Assembly: GCA_913062815.1 (NCBI GenBank)
Contig: CAJXWZ010000013.1
Coordinates: 1-64,000, forward strand
Length of the DNA: 64,000 nt
Direction of reading: 5' to 3'
From: an uncultured Colwellia sp.
GTDB taxonomy: Bacteria; Pseudomonadota; Gammaproteobacteria; Enterobacterales; Alteromonadaceae
Shown in pieces: positions 1 to 7,648 of the stretch. Under the pieces are notes generated by a model, which was not told the origin of the DNA, ran no database searches, and saw only the letters and a program-made list of their open reading frames with translations. The stretch's first letter is position 1; each line of letters starts with the position of its first letter. The translations under genes were made by a program, and so were the position numbers.

Positions 1-492
1 TTTGCTATTATAGGCCACTCTGAACGTAGAAGTTATTATAAAGAAACGTCTACGCAAGTTGCTCATAAAGTTAATGCCGCATTAAATGCAGGCTTAACGC
101 CAATTTTATGTATTGGTGAAAGTGAAGCAGAGCGTGCAACAGAGCAAACTGAAACAGTACTTGCCTCACAATTACAACCAGTAATAGATGAAGTAGGTAT
201 CGAAAAATTTATTGATGTTGTTATTGCTTATGAGCCTGTTTGGGCTATAGGCACAGGAAAAACAGCATCAAGTGAGATGGCACAAGAAACACATCAATTT
301 ATTCGCCAATTTCTAGCGCAAGCAAATGAGAATGTGGCGGCTAAAGTGCCTTTGTTATACGGTGGCAGCGTGAATGCGTCAAACTGTGAAGAATTATTCG
401 CACAAGCTGATATAGACGGTGGTCTTATTGGTGGTGCTAGTTTACAAGTTGAGCAATTTAAAATTATCTGCTCAGCAGCGAAAGGAAAGTAA
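1..492 (+). CDS. tpiA: Triosephosphate isomerase, 3' part (5' end outside window)
   Basis: Glycolytic and gluconeogenic enzyme interconverting dihydroxyacetone phosphate and glyceraldehyde-3-phosphate in the cytoplasm. The frame is open from base 1 and gives 163 residues; the family is about 250 long, so roughly 90 N-terminal residues lie outside. Visible motifs are GHSERR near the left edge, the catalytic-glutamate segment AYEPVWAIGTGK, and the phosphate-binding YGGSVN and GLIGGASL loops. The stop is two bases before secG, so the two are probably co-transcribed, as in many gammaproteobacteria. Confidence 0.97.
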   Translation, partial: FAIIGHSERRSYYKETSTQVAHKVNAALNAGLTPILCIGESEAERATEQTETVLASQLQPVIDEVGIEKFIDVVIAYEPVWAIGTGKTASSEMAQETHQFIRQFLAQANENVAAKVPLLYGGSVNASNCEELFAQADIDGGLIGGASLQVEQFKIICSAAKGK

Positions 493-494
493 AA

Positions 495-902
495 ATGTTG
501 TATCAAGTTTTAATTATCGCCTACGTACTTATTGCCTTAACATTGATTGGCTTAGTGTTAATTCAACAAGGTAAAGGTGCTGATATGGGCGCATCTTTTG
601 GTGCCGGATCATCTGCAACAGTATTTGGTTCAGGTGGCTCAGGTAACTTCTTAACTAAAATGACCACATGGTTAGCAGTAGGTTTTTTTGTTATCAGCTT
701 AGTATTAGGTAACTTAACGGCCAGTAAAACCAAAGCTGTTGATGAATGGAATGACTTAAGTGTCCCAGTAAGTGAACAAATCCTTGCTACTGATGCCATT
801 CCTGATGAAAGTGCTGAGTCAAACACAGTAAGCGAAAACTCAGATGTTCCCGCTGCTGATGCTCCCGCTATGAAAAAAGATGATGGCGACGTACCAAACT
901 AA
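495..902 (+). CDS. secG: Protein translocase subunit SecG
   Basis: Small inner-membrane subunit of the SecYEG preprotein channel. The 135-residue product has two membrane segments (about residues 3-22 and 52-72) flanking the conserved QQGKGADMGASFG loop and the glycine-rich GSGGSGNFLTK stretch. The C-terminal tail is acidic and about 25 residues longer than in E. coli SecG (110), a common variable region. A good ribosome site (AAAGGAAAG) overlaps the end of tpiA. It is followed directly by tRNA-Leu, the classical secG-leuU arrangement. Confidence 0.96.
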   Translation: MLYQVLIIAYVLIALTLIGLVLIQQGKGADMGASFGAGSSATVFGSGGSGNFLTKMTTWLAVGFFVISLVLGNLTASKTKAVDEWNDLSVPVSEQILATDAIPDESAESNTVSENSDVPAADAPAMKKDDGDVPN

Positions 903-922
903 TTAATTAAATTTAGTAATGC

Positions 923-1007
923 GCGGATGTGGCGGAATTGGTAGACGCGTCAGCTTGAGGGGCTGGTGACTTAGGTCGTGGGGGTTCAAGTCCCCCCATC
1001 CGCACCA
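923..1007 (+). tRNA. tRNA-Leu (anticodon GAG)
   Basis: The 85-nt cloverleaf can be drawn by eye: acceptor stem GCGGATG pairs with CATCCGC, followed by A and an encoded CCA; the D-arm contains GGAATTGGTAGAC; the anticodon stem TCAGC/GCTGG encloses loop TTGAGGG with anticodon GAG; a long class II variable arm and the T-arm GGGGG TTCAAGT CCCCC follow. It decodes CUC/CUU leucine codons. Confidence 0.97.
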
Positions 1008-1030
1008 CTAAATTATACACATAGACATTC

Positions 1031-1063
1031 AAAGGCCGATTCGTGATGAATCGGCCTTTTTTA
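1031..1063 (+). terminator. Rho-independent terminator after tRNA-Leu
   Basis: A perfect 12-bp inverted repeat (AAAGGCCGATTC / GAATCGGCCTTT) with a 5-base loop GTGAT is followed by a run of T. It should end the tpiA-secG-tRNA-Leu transcript. Confidence 0.92.
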
Positions 1064-1091
1064 TTTCATTACACCTAATAGATAGAGAACA

Positions 1092-1895
1092 TTAGTTGTG
1101 ATCACCCTTAAATAACAAACGCCTGGCATTGGGTGTTGTATCAAAATGTTGTTTAAAGTGTTTTCTAAAGTTTTGCTCAGAGCTGAAACCGGCCAGTGCT
1201 GAAATTTGTGTTATGGGCAAATTTGTAGACTCTAACAATGCCTGAGAATGATTCAGCCTAGCGTTGGTTAACCAAGCAGTAAAATTAAGGCTGTAAATTT
1301 GTTTAAAATGTCGACTAAAGCTTCGAACACTCATAGAGCAATAATTAGCAACGTCCGCTAAAGAAAACTGTTCTGATATGTTTTCTAATATGTGGTCCAC
1401 TAATTTGGCTAGCCGTTCATCACTTGCTCTTTCTATTATTGGTTGTTCAATATACTGGTTTTGTCCACCACTTCTTTCAGGATCCGAAACCATTATTTGC
1501 GCTACTTTATTAGCTAAGGTAGTGCCATAAAAGCGTTTTACTATGTATAAGCAGCAGTCAATAGCAGCTGCACTTCCTGCTGAAGTAATAATGTTATCAT
1601 CCTCTATAAATAAAGGGTGTGATTTAAAGTTAACCTGTGGGAATTTACTCACAAAATCAGCATTATACTTCCAGTGTGATGTTGCCTGTTTATTATCTAA
1701 TAAACCCATATAGGCAAGCGCATATGTACCTAAATACAAACCAACAAATAATTTTCTTTGTTGATGCGCTTTCGTTACTAACTCAAAGAGCTGTTTACTT
1801 GGTTGACGATTAAGATGCCAGCTCGGAAAGATAATAAAATCTGCTTGTTCAATGGCTGTCGTATTTTCTTTTATGTCAATATTTAATCCGTTCAC
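1092..1895 (-). CDS. GlxA/AraC-family transcriptional regulator, probably 5'-truncated
   Basis: The 267-residue frame has a DJ-1/PfpI-like (class I glutamine amidotransferase) domain, recognisable from ADFIIFPSW, LATSHWKYNADF-like and TSAGSAAAIDCCLYIVKR segments, then an AraC helix-turn-helix domain over about the last 100 residues (IAHLADVANYCSMSVRSFSRHFK-type pattern and GFSSEQNFRKHFK). Family members are near 320 residues and begin with a beta-strand reading like MKIAFLLYPG; here about 45 residues are missing, an in-frame stop lies only ten codons upstream (1923-1925), and the only candidate start is GTG without a clear ribosome site. Upstream lies NamZ remnant sequence, so the gene is probably cut by a deletion. 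The binding domain itself looks intact. Confidence 0.72.
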   Translation of the reverse strand: MNGLNIDIKENTTAIEQADFIIFPSWHLNRQPSKQLFELVTKAHQQRKLFVGLYLGTYALAYMGLLDNKQATSHWKYNADFVSKFPQVNFKSHPLFIEDDNIITSAGSAAAIDCCLYIVKRFYGTTLANKVAQIMVSDPERSGGQNQYIEQPIIERASDERLAKLVDHILENISEQFSLADVANYCSMSVRSFSRHFKQIYSLNFTAWLTNARLNHSQALLESTNLPITQISALAGFSSEQNFRKHFKQHFDTTPNARRLLFKGDHN

Positions 1896-1938
1896 TAACG
1901 GTATTTGCCTAATGGCTCGAGGTTAAGATTTGCGTACA

Positions 1939-2170
1939 GTCAAGACGATGGGATTAGATTTGTCTTATTTACTAAACTGGTTTCAATTGTTTAAAGCACA
2001 AGGCGATACCTTTTTTACTCGAAGCGATTTTATGGACAAAGTTAGCAGGAACAGATCAGTTAAGAAAGCAAATACAAGCTGGTTTATCTGAAGATGAAAT
2101 ACGTGCTTCTTGGCAGCAAGGTTTAACGCGGTTTACTAAAAAGCGTCAGCCTTATTTATTGTATCGGTAA
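1939..2170 (+). pseudogene. Remnant of NamZ-type (DUF1343) exo-beta-N-acetylmuramidase gene, C-terminal end
   Basis: Translation from about 1939 reads VKTMGLDLSYLLNWF and then TFFTRSDFMDK. A single-base insertion near 2043 shifts the frame, after which LAGTDQLRKQIQAGLSEDEI and RASWQQGLTRFTKKRQPYLL follow, then a stop at 2168. This is the characteristic C-terminus of DUF1343/NamZ proteins (LAGTD..R..I..G....I..SW...L..F...R..YLLY), which cleave N-acetylmuramate from peptidoglycan fragments. The first 300 or so residues are absent and no start is present. Identification is from memory of the family pattern. Confidence 0.72.
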
Positions 2171-2248
2171 GTACCGCTGTTACTAGTGAGCAATTGACTT
2201 AACTAAATATTGAGTAGATTAACATTTCGATTATTGCGGAGTACAAAG

Positions 2249-2276
2249 AATGGCAAGTTCTTAACTTGCCATTTCA
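2249..2276 (-). terminator. Hairpin downstream of the dsbC-like gene
   Basis: Perfect 11-bp inverted repeat AATGGCAAGTT / AACTTGCCATT with a 3-base loop, 23 bp beyond the stop of the minus-strand dsbC-like gene. The T-run on the minus strand is short (TTCTTTG), so it may act as a weak terminator or a 3'-end stabiliser. Confidence 0.55.
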
Positions 2277-2298
2277 ATGGGAATTAATAATGTTCAAA

Positions 2299-3066
2299 TC
2301 ACATGTGTTCTAAAATTTTAATTAAATCAACAGGCTTACGGTAACCAGGCATCATAGTACCATTGCTAGTAATAATGGTGGGAGTACTGGTAACACCAAT
2401 TTGTCGAGCAAAATTAAATTCTTCCTCAATGGGAGATTCACAATTAATTGCAGTTACGGGGCTACCTAGTTTAGCTTGAGTAAGTGCAGTTTTAGGGTCG
2501 TTGTTACACCAGATGGAACGTAAATCTTTATAACCTGCGGTTAACTCACCAGCCCTATCTTTGATACCTGAACGCGGATAGGCGATATAACGAACCGTAA
2601 TGCCCAAATCATTATAAGCGTCGATTTCTTTATGCATTTTACGGCAATAGCTACAAGTAATATCAGTAAACACATTGATGATATACTGCTCATTTTTGGC
2701 CGGATAAATAATCATATTTTGCTCGAAATCTTTAATGCCTTGCACTCGAATTTTTGCTAAGGTTTCTTCGGTTAAATTTAGAACTCTCTCATTTAACTTG
2801 TAAAGTGATCCTTGAATAAGGAATTCCCCATCTAAACTTGTATAGAACAAGCCCTGATCCGTTGTTACTTCTGCAAGCCCTGGCATAGGGGTTTTAGCAA
2901 TACTTTTGATTTTTAAGTTTAATACTTCACTCAACTTAGTTTTTATTAACGCTGAATTAAATTCTTGAATTTTAGACGAGGAGGTTACTTCCTTTTCCCA
3001 TGCAAAAACAAAGGTAGAGCAACTCATCAGTAGCGTGAAAATTAAAATGGTGAATTTTTTAAACAT
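2299..3066 (-). CDS. dsbC: Periplasmic thiol:disulfide isomerase, DsbC-like
   Basis: Rearranges wrong disulfides in periplasmic proteins and is kept reduced by DsbD. The 255-residue product has a signal peptide (about residues 1-22, ending TFVFA), a DsbC/G-type N-terminal dimerisation domain, and a thioredoxin-like domain with the redox pair C138-SY-C141 in DITCSYCRKMH. The cis-proline loop TSTPTI and a second cysteine pair (WCNND and NCES) match DsbC. E. coli DsbC is 236 residues with CGYC. The ATG has AGGA eight bases upstream. It stands alone; the usual neighbours xerD and recJ are not here. Confidence 0.9.
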   Translation of the reverse strand: MFKKFTILIFTLLMSCSTFVFAWEKEVTSSSKIQEFNSALIKTKLSEVLNLKIKSIAKTPMPGLAEVTTDQGLFYTSLDGEFLIQGSLYKLNERVLNLTEETLAKIRVQGIKDFEQNMIIYPAKNEQYIINVFTDITCSYCRKMHKEIDAYNDLGITVRYIAYPRSGIKDRAGELTAGYKDLRSIWCNNDPKTALTQAKLGSPVTAINCESPIEEEFNFARQIGVTSTPTIITSNGTMMPGYRKPVDLIKILEHM

Positions 3067-3438
3067 GAAATGTCCTAAAATATTATGGTACTAAAAATTG
3101 GTTTTATAAAAAGCACTCTACCACAGTTGCAGAGTCGAACAATGGCTTAATTACATTCATTTAAAGGCCGTAGAATACTATTTATATATCAATAGTATTA
3201 TATAAACTCTGAGGTCTGGAATCCCTATATCATCAATATATAAACACAAATATACAATTTAGCGAGTTCGGATTTAAACCTAAACAACAAATTCAAATAT
3301 TCAATATGAAAGTTTCAATGTAATGCTAACAACTCATTTGGATGAACAAAATGCGGTTGGCATTTGATCATATGTCGCTTATTCTAGCTTGCTATATATT
3401 ACTAAAGAACCATGCTGTTAATTTACTTGGAGATTTCA
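3067..3438. other. Intergenic region with a small dyad
   Basis: No credible coding frame on either strand. It holds the divergent upstream regions of dsbC and the GNAT gene. A perfect 9-bp inverted repeat AATACTATT / AATAGTATT with an 8-base AT loop lies at 3174-3199; it could be an operator or simply AT-rich chance. Confidence 0.4.
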
Positions 3439-3888
3439 ATGATAATTGTTCGAGAAGCGAAGTTATCAGATATTGATATTGTCTATGATTTGATTATTGC
3501 TATCGCAAAACATCATAATCAAGAACAATATGTGACAACTTCTAAAGATGAATTGATCAGTTCGGCCTTTGCAAATCCCCCTTCATTTGGCGTGCTATTA
3601 GCGGAATTTAATGGTGAGGTGGCAGGGTACTGCTCTTACACTTGGAACTATTCAATCTGGCTTGGTTCAAACTATATGAATATCGATGATGTATTCGTTT
3701 GGGAAAAGTTTAGGGGTAAGCAGATTGGCGAATTATTGATGCTTAAAGCTAAAGAAGTGTGCCTATCTCATGGAGCCAATCGAATTAAATGGGAAGTTGA
3801 AAAAAATAATAATGGTGCAATAAAGTTCTATGAGCGTTTAGGGGCCAACATAGATATTAAAGGTGTTTTTCGATGGGATATAGCATAG
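3439..3888 (+). CDS. GNAT-family N-acetyltransferase, SSAT-like
   Basis: Predicted acetyl-CoA-dependent acetyltransferase acting on a small amine. The 149-residue protein covers one GNAT domain: beta-1 MIIVREAKLSD, a central NYSIWLGSNYMNIDDVFV strand pair, the acetyl-CoA loop EKFRGKQIGELL, and the C-terminal NNNGAIKFYERLGA. The pattern NYS.WLG...L.DLYV..E.RG.GIG is typical of the spermidine/spermine (diamine) acetyltransferase branch. I place the start at 3439 because GGAG lies seven bases upstream; an upstream in-frame ATG at 3412 lacks such a site. Confidence 0.85.
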   Translation: MIIVREAKLSDIDIVYDLIIAIAKHHNQEQYVTTSKDELISSAFANPPSFGVLLAEFNGEVAGYCSYTWNYSIWLGSNYMNIDDVFVWEKFRGKQIGELLMLKAKEVCLSHGANRIKWEVEKNNNGAIKFYERLGANIDIKGVFRWDIA

Positions 3889-4001
3889 TCGACCCTACAA
3901 TTTTACTACTATGGAGCAAAACTATTGACTGTTGTTTTTATGTCGCTAACTTTTGAACTACTTTACCTCGTTAATAGTGCGATAACTGAATAGGAGATTT
4001 G

Positions 4002-4493
4002 ATGAAATATTTTGCTTATGGGTCCAATATGTCACTTATTAGACTTCAACAAAGAGTACCTAGTGCCATAAAACTTGAAATTGTAACTCTGATTAATCAT
4101 CAACTGCGTTTTCATATGAGTAGTCATGATGGCTCAGGTAAGTGTGATGCCTTTCAAACAGATAATAGCGAAGATAGCGTAATTGGGGCGCTTTTTGAGA
4201 TAAACGAAAATGAAAAAGGTATTTTAGATCATGCTGAAAGTTTAGGCACTGGTTATGATGAAAAAATCGTTACTGTAGTTAGCAATTCGGGTGAAACCTT
4301 CAAAGCATTAATATACTGCGCAATTAAAATAGATACTTCATTAAAGCCATATTCATGGTATTTAAATCACGTTGTTATTGGCGCAAAAGAAACAAAGCTA
4401 TCTCCTGATTACCTCACCGTCATTGAATCAACAGCTTGCATAGAGGACCCAGATAAAAATCGAGATGCGAAAGAACGGGCAATGTACTGTTAA
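4002..4493 (+). CDS. Gamma-glutamylcyclotransferase-like protein (AIG2/GGCT fold)
   Basis: Members of this fold release 5-oxoproline from gamma-glutamyl amines or peptides. The 163-residue protein begins MKYFAYGSNMS, with the family YGSN glycine loop at residues 6-9, and has an acidic residue in LDHAESLGTGYDE (E79) at the position of the catalytic glutamate. The start is ATG at 4002, with TAGGAG five bases upstream; the preceding TTG is not needed. It stands as a single gene, 113 bp after the GNAT gene. The exact substrate cannot be read from sequence. Confidence 0.82.
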   Translation: MKYFAYGSNMSLIRLQQRVPSAIKLEIVTLINHQLRFHMSSHDGSGKCDAFQTDNSEDSVIGALFEINENEKGILDHAESLGTGYDEKIVTVVSNSGETFKALIYCAIKIDTSLKPYSWYLNHVVIGAKETKLSPDYLTVIESTACIEDPDKNRDAKERAMYC

Positions 4494-4568
4494 CTGATTT
4501 TAAATGATAAGTTAATAAAAAGTACGACTTTGTCCATTAAGCAAGTTGTTATAACAACAAGGAAGCGT

Positions 4569-4973
4569 ATGTTTAAACCTAGAATAATTGAAGGTCATCC
4601 TGACTGGCTAGATGAGACAGGTGTAAAGATTTATACCATTTCAGCAAGCAATCACTTAGTTGACCAAACTAAATATATGTCGCGACTTACAAAAGTTAAA
4701 GCAATGCGTGATATTGATTGGGCTAATACACCCGCTTTTGTTATTTTCCATGATGGCGCTAGTTGTAATTATCTCGTTTTAGTTTGGTGGGGAAATGATA
4801 ATGAGTTATTCACATCTGTTTCGGTTAACGCTGAAGGGGAATGGCAGGAAGACGCTAACCAATATTCTTTTTGTTTGTATGATTTAGAAGTTATGTGGGC
4901 AGAACGTAATATTTATATACAAACAATAGATTGCAAATCACCATCATTAAAGCAATATCAACAGTCGCGATAG
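4569..4973 (+). CDS. Conserved hypothetical protein
   Basis: A 134-residue soluble protein starting MFKPRIIEGHPDWLDE, with AAGGAAG just upstream of the ATG at 4569. I recall close homologues annotated as hypothetical in Shewanella- and Vibrio-type genomes, with the conserved stretches KVYTIS, TPAFVIFHDG, YLVLVWWGNDNELFTSVSV and FCLYDLEVMWAER. There is no signal peptide or membrane segment. It is rich in Trp and aromatic residues. An in-frame TTG at 4530 would add 13 residues but has no ribosome site. Function unknown. Confidence 0.78.
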   Translation: MFKPRIIEGHPDWLDETGVKIYTISASNHLVDQTKYMSRLTKVKAMRDIDWANTPAFVIFHDGASCNYLVLVWWGNDNELFTSVSVNAEGEWQEDANQYSFCLYDLEVMWAERNIYIQTIDCKSPSLKQYQQSR

Positions 4974-5068
4974 TCTAAGCATTACAATTAAGTTGTTCGC
5001 TAATTAATACGTTGTTTTTGATTTTGACTTTATTAATTGCTCAACATTAGAGCACAAGGAAAATTTTT

Positions 5069-5416
5069 ATGATTGAGCGTAAACCTGGTTTTTCTGTAGG
5101 TCGAAATAAGTCTTCTGCGTATAAAGATTTAGTATGGACAGTAGCTACTTCATCAGATACTACTTTAGGTCTTGAAGGACAAACTAAATTAACCTTAGAT
5201 ATCATTGAAAGTAGCCTTGTTGAGCTTGGTAGTGACAAAACCAAAATAGTATCTGCACAAGTTTTTATTGCCAATATGAATGATAAGCAACTCATGGACG
5301 CTGTTTGGTGTGATTGGTTTGGTAATGACTCACAACACTGGCCACAAAGAGCGTGTTTAGGTGTGGCACTTGAGGGTAATGTGTTAGTTGAGATTACCGT
5401 AACGGCAGTGCGTTAA
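5069..5416 (+). CDS. RidA-family (YjgF/Rid) protein
   Basis: Small cytoplasmic protein of the Rid family; RidA itself hydrolyses reactive enamine/imine intermediates of PLP enzymes. The 115 residues fit a single Rid domain, ending with WPQRACLGVAL and LVEITVTAVR, which carry the family arginine and glutamate. The N-terminal part (NKSSAYKDLVWTVATSSD) differs from archetypal RidA, so this is probably one of the less-characterised Rid subgroups. AAGGAAAA precedes the ATG. No threonine dehydratase gene is near. Confidence 0.85.
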   Translation: MIERKPGFSVGRNKSSAYKDLVWTVATSSDTTLGLEGQTKLTLDIIESSLVELGSDKTKIVSAQVFIANMNDKQLMDAVWCDWFGNDSQHWPQRACLGVALEGNVLVEITVTAVR

Positions 5417-5682
5417 TGCAAGTTCAGCAAGATTCAAATACAGATTAATTGCATGTGTATCTATTTAATTCCAATTTTGAGTTAGCAAATTTAAGCGGTT
5501 AATTGGGAAAAGTCCCTAACCAAGAACAGAGGCTGTTTTTCTAGGGCGCATTAACTTATCTTCAATTGCATAATCACAAATAGTAACAATTTTATTGGTT
5601 TACATAGTTATCGTTTGTGTATCAAATAGAGGTTCAAGACATTGTTTTTTGACGATGTAATATAAAAAATCGAGATATTCAA

Positions 5683-6141
5683 ATGAATAAAATAAAGCAG
5701 CGTTCAATAATTTTTGCGGTTTGTACCTTGTTATCCTCAACATTTAGCCAAGCGAAATCTGTTACTAACAGTGAATATAAGGCCGTTGTAGACACGGCTT
5801 TTAATTATTTTAATGGAGCGGCAAATGGCGATCAGCAGCTACTCTCTAAAGCTTTCGACTTAGATTTCGGTCATGTGAAGATGATTACTGTTGATAAAAA
5901 CACCGGTAAAGAAACGATCAGAACAGTGCCGTTAAATGAGTTTTCTGGCTACTTCAAAAAAGCGACTCAAGATACTTGGGTAGCGAATATCCTGTCTGTT
6001 GATATAGTTGATAACAAAATGGCTATGGTGAAGCTTGATTTTGATACACCAAAAACTCACTACATTGATTATCTTGTGATGTACAAGCGAGAGAATGAAT
6101 GGCGGATAATTAATAAAACATTTATAGCCAATAAAAAATAG
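5683..6141 (+). CDS. Secreted NTF2-like protein (putative lumazine-binding family)
   Basis: A 152-residue protein with a signal peptide (about residues 1-24, ending FSQA) followed by an NTF2/SnoaL-like alpha+beta cone. The stretch AFNYFNGAANGDQQLLSKAF, then HYIDYLVMYKRENEWRIINK, resembles the Lumazine_bd_2 group (PF12893), whose biochemical role is unclear. Predicted periplasmic. It ends immediately before the next gene, with which it may be co-transcribed. A second secreted NTF2-like gene is at 33827. Confidence 0.75.
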   Translation: MNKIKQRSIIFAVCTLLSSTFSQAKSVTNSEYKAVVDTAFNYFNGAANGDQQLLSKAFDLDFGHVKMITVDKNTGKETIRTVPLNEFSGYFKKATQDTWVANILSVDIVDNKMAMVKLDFDTPKTHYIDYLVMYKRENEWRIINKTFIANKK

Positions 6142-6159
6142 TTGATGAAGGGATTAGTT

Positions 6160-6435
6160 ATGGAAGAAGAGTATATAAGTAAGTTTTTAGACTTGTTTTC
6201 ACTCGTCATGGTTTTTATTGTTTTTTTAGTTGCGTATTATTTTTATTTGAAGTTTGCTAAATACAGAGCCGAAGTTAAATTGCAAATTGGATTACTTCAA
6301 AAACAGCTAGATGATACGAAAAACAGTGTAAGTCTTCAGGACTTGTCTGAATTAAAGGGAAGAGTGGCAGTTTTGGAGAAAGTAGTTACAGAGCCCGGTT
6401 ATGACTTAAATTCAAAAATTTCAAACTTAGAGTAG
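6160..6435 (+). CDS. Small membrane protein with coiled coil, PspB-like C-terminus
   Basis: A 91-residue protein: one transmembrane helix (about residues 12-32, LFSLVMVFIVFLVAYYFYL), a basic then helical segment, and the C-terminal LKGRVAVLEKVVTEPGYDL. That end resembles the R(I/V).VLE.IVTD.GYDL motif seen in PspB-like phage-shock proteins of alphaproteobacteria; no pspA or pspC lies nearby. I chose ATG 6160 because AAGGGA lies six bases upstream; TTG 6142 and ATG 6145 are alternatives. Function is not assignable. Confidence 0.65.
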   Translation: MEEEYISKFLDLFSLVMVFIVFLVAYYFYLKFAKYRAEVKLQIGLLQKQLDDTKNSVSLQDLSELKGRVAVLEKVVTEPGYDLNSKISNLE

Positions 6436-6441
6436 CATGAA

Positions 6442-6684
6442 GTGAGCATTTTACTTGAATTGATAAGTAGCTTGTTTGTTGGTTTTATTTTTGAGTTTAT
6501 TGCTTATGTAACGGGAGCGTTGATCCTTTTTGCTGCTTCCTTAGGTTCATTAAGGTATCCCTTTCATAGCTATAGTCAATTTAAGGCGTTAAAAGAAAAA
6601 TCTCACAAGGGATTTATTACACCGAGTATCATCGGCTTTCTTTTTTATGTGCTATTGATAATTTTAATCGCTTGGTTAAATTGA
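6442..6684 (+). CDS. Small membrane protein, unknown
   Basis: An 80-residue frame with two hydrophobic helices (about residues 4-35 and 58-78) joined by a polar loop (RYPFHSYSQFKALKEKSHKG). It begins with GTG six bases after the previous stop, so it is likely translated from the same transcript. The ribosome site is weak. I do not recognise a family. Confidence 0.6.
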   Translation: MSILLELISSLFVGFIFEFIAYVTGALILFAASLGSLRYPFHSYSQFKALKEKSHKGFITPSIIGFLFYVLLIILIAWLN

Positions 6685-6871
6685 ACAATATAATGACAAT
6701 GGAAAAGCTAAGTGTTTATCATATGAGTAAACATAGTTTAGCAATGGAATTTGAAGCCATAATTGTTTGTTATCTTGGTAAAGTTCAGAAGAGCCTACTT
6801 ATTTCTCAATAGCTATAGGCAATATGCGCTGTTAAATATTGAAGGTATTAATCATTTAAGGAAAGAGCAAA

Positions 6872-7186
6872 GTGAAAAATATATATCTAATATCTGCCAT
6901 TATTGGCGCTGTTGTTCCGTACATGTTTTTTATTCAATTTTTTTCAGTCGAGGGTCTTAATATTACCTTCTTTATTTCCTCACTTTTTGCCAATGGTGCA
7001 TCAGGTGGATTTGCTGCCGATCTCTTTATCTCATCTTTTATTTTTTGGGCATTCATGTTTCATCAACTGAGAAAGCCTCGAAACCCTAAACCTTATTTAT
7101 TCATTTTGTTAAATCTTACCATTGGCCTAAGTTGTGCTCTACCGGCTTACCTTTATGCTAGAGAGCATCAAAACGAAAACGATTAA
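6872..7186 (+). CDS. DUF2834-family membrane protein
   Basis: A 104-residue protein with three predicted membrane helices. The pattern of an N-terminal helix ending VVPYMFFIQFF, the FANG...AADLFISSFIFW segment, a charged LRKPRNPKPY loop, and the ending GLSCALPAYLYARE matches DUF2834, whose function is unknown. Start is GTG with AGGAAAG upstream. A frame at 6763-6960 overlapping it in another register has no family signature and is left out. Confidence 0.75.
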   Translation: MKNIYLISAIIGAVVPYMFFIQFFSVEGLNITFFISSLFANGASGGFAADLFISSFIFWAFMFHQLRKPRNPKPYLFILLNLTIGLSCALPAYLYAREHQNEND

Positions 7187-7286
7187 AGTGTTAATAAATT
7201 AGAATGAGAATGGTTAGTTTGTTGCTTTGACCTTAATGTTAATTAGCTATGTTTAGTATCAAAAGAGTTATTGTGAGTATTCAATT

Positions 7287-7592
7287 ATGAAAATGGTCTA
7301 TACCAATCAAAATCAACTTCTGGTGAGTAATGTAAAGAACCTCATTGAAGCAGAAAATATAAATACGTTCCTTAAAAATGAATATGCACAAGGTGCGATA
7401 GGTGAAATATCTGCAATTGATTCATGGCCAGAAGTTTGGGTGGTTGATGACTCTGATTATAAACGTGCAACTGAGATTGTGAGTTTATCTCAACGCAATC
7501 AAAATACCGCTGCTTGGACTTGTAAAAATTGTGCAGAGCAAAATGATGCTTCTTTTGAAATATGTTGGTATTGTCAAAGTGATAAGGGGTAG
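7287..7592 (+). CDS. DUF2007 (putative signal-transducing) protein with RanBP2-type zinc finger
   Basis: The 101-residue protein has an N-terminal DUF2007 domain of about 65 residues (YTNQNQLLVSNVKNLIEAEN... PEVWVVDDSDYKRA) followed by a compact zinc finger, W77-x-C79-x2-C82-x10-C93-x2-C96. The W-x-C-x2-C-x10-C-x2-C spacing is that of RanBP2 fingers. DUF2007 domains resemble PII-like ferredoxin folds, but no ligand is known. Likely cytoplasmic. Confidence 0.8.
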   Translation: MKMVYTNQNQLLVSNVKNLIEAENINTFLKNEYAQGAIGEISAIDSWPEVWVVDDSDYKRATEIVSLSQRNQNTAAWTCKNCAEQNDASFEICWYCQSDKG

Positions 7593-7648
7593 TAACTATT
7601 AAACGAGATGAACTAAAAGTAAAAATTGTATGCAAGCAGTTAAAGTTA

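Noticed and set aside
4545..4558. 14-bp palindrome GTTGTTATAACAAC as an operator or attC arm
   Set aside because: It lies 11 bp before a start codon, has no second arm, and AT-rich palindromes of this size are frequent here.
6763..6960. 65-codon plus-strand frame overlapping the DUF2834 gene
   Set aside because: No ribosome site, no family signature, and it covers the better-supported gene in a different register.
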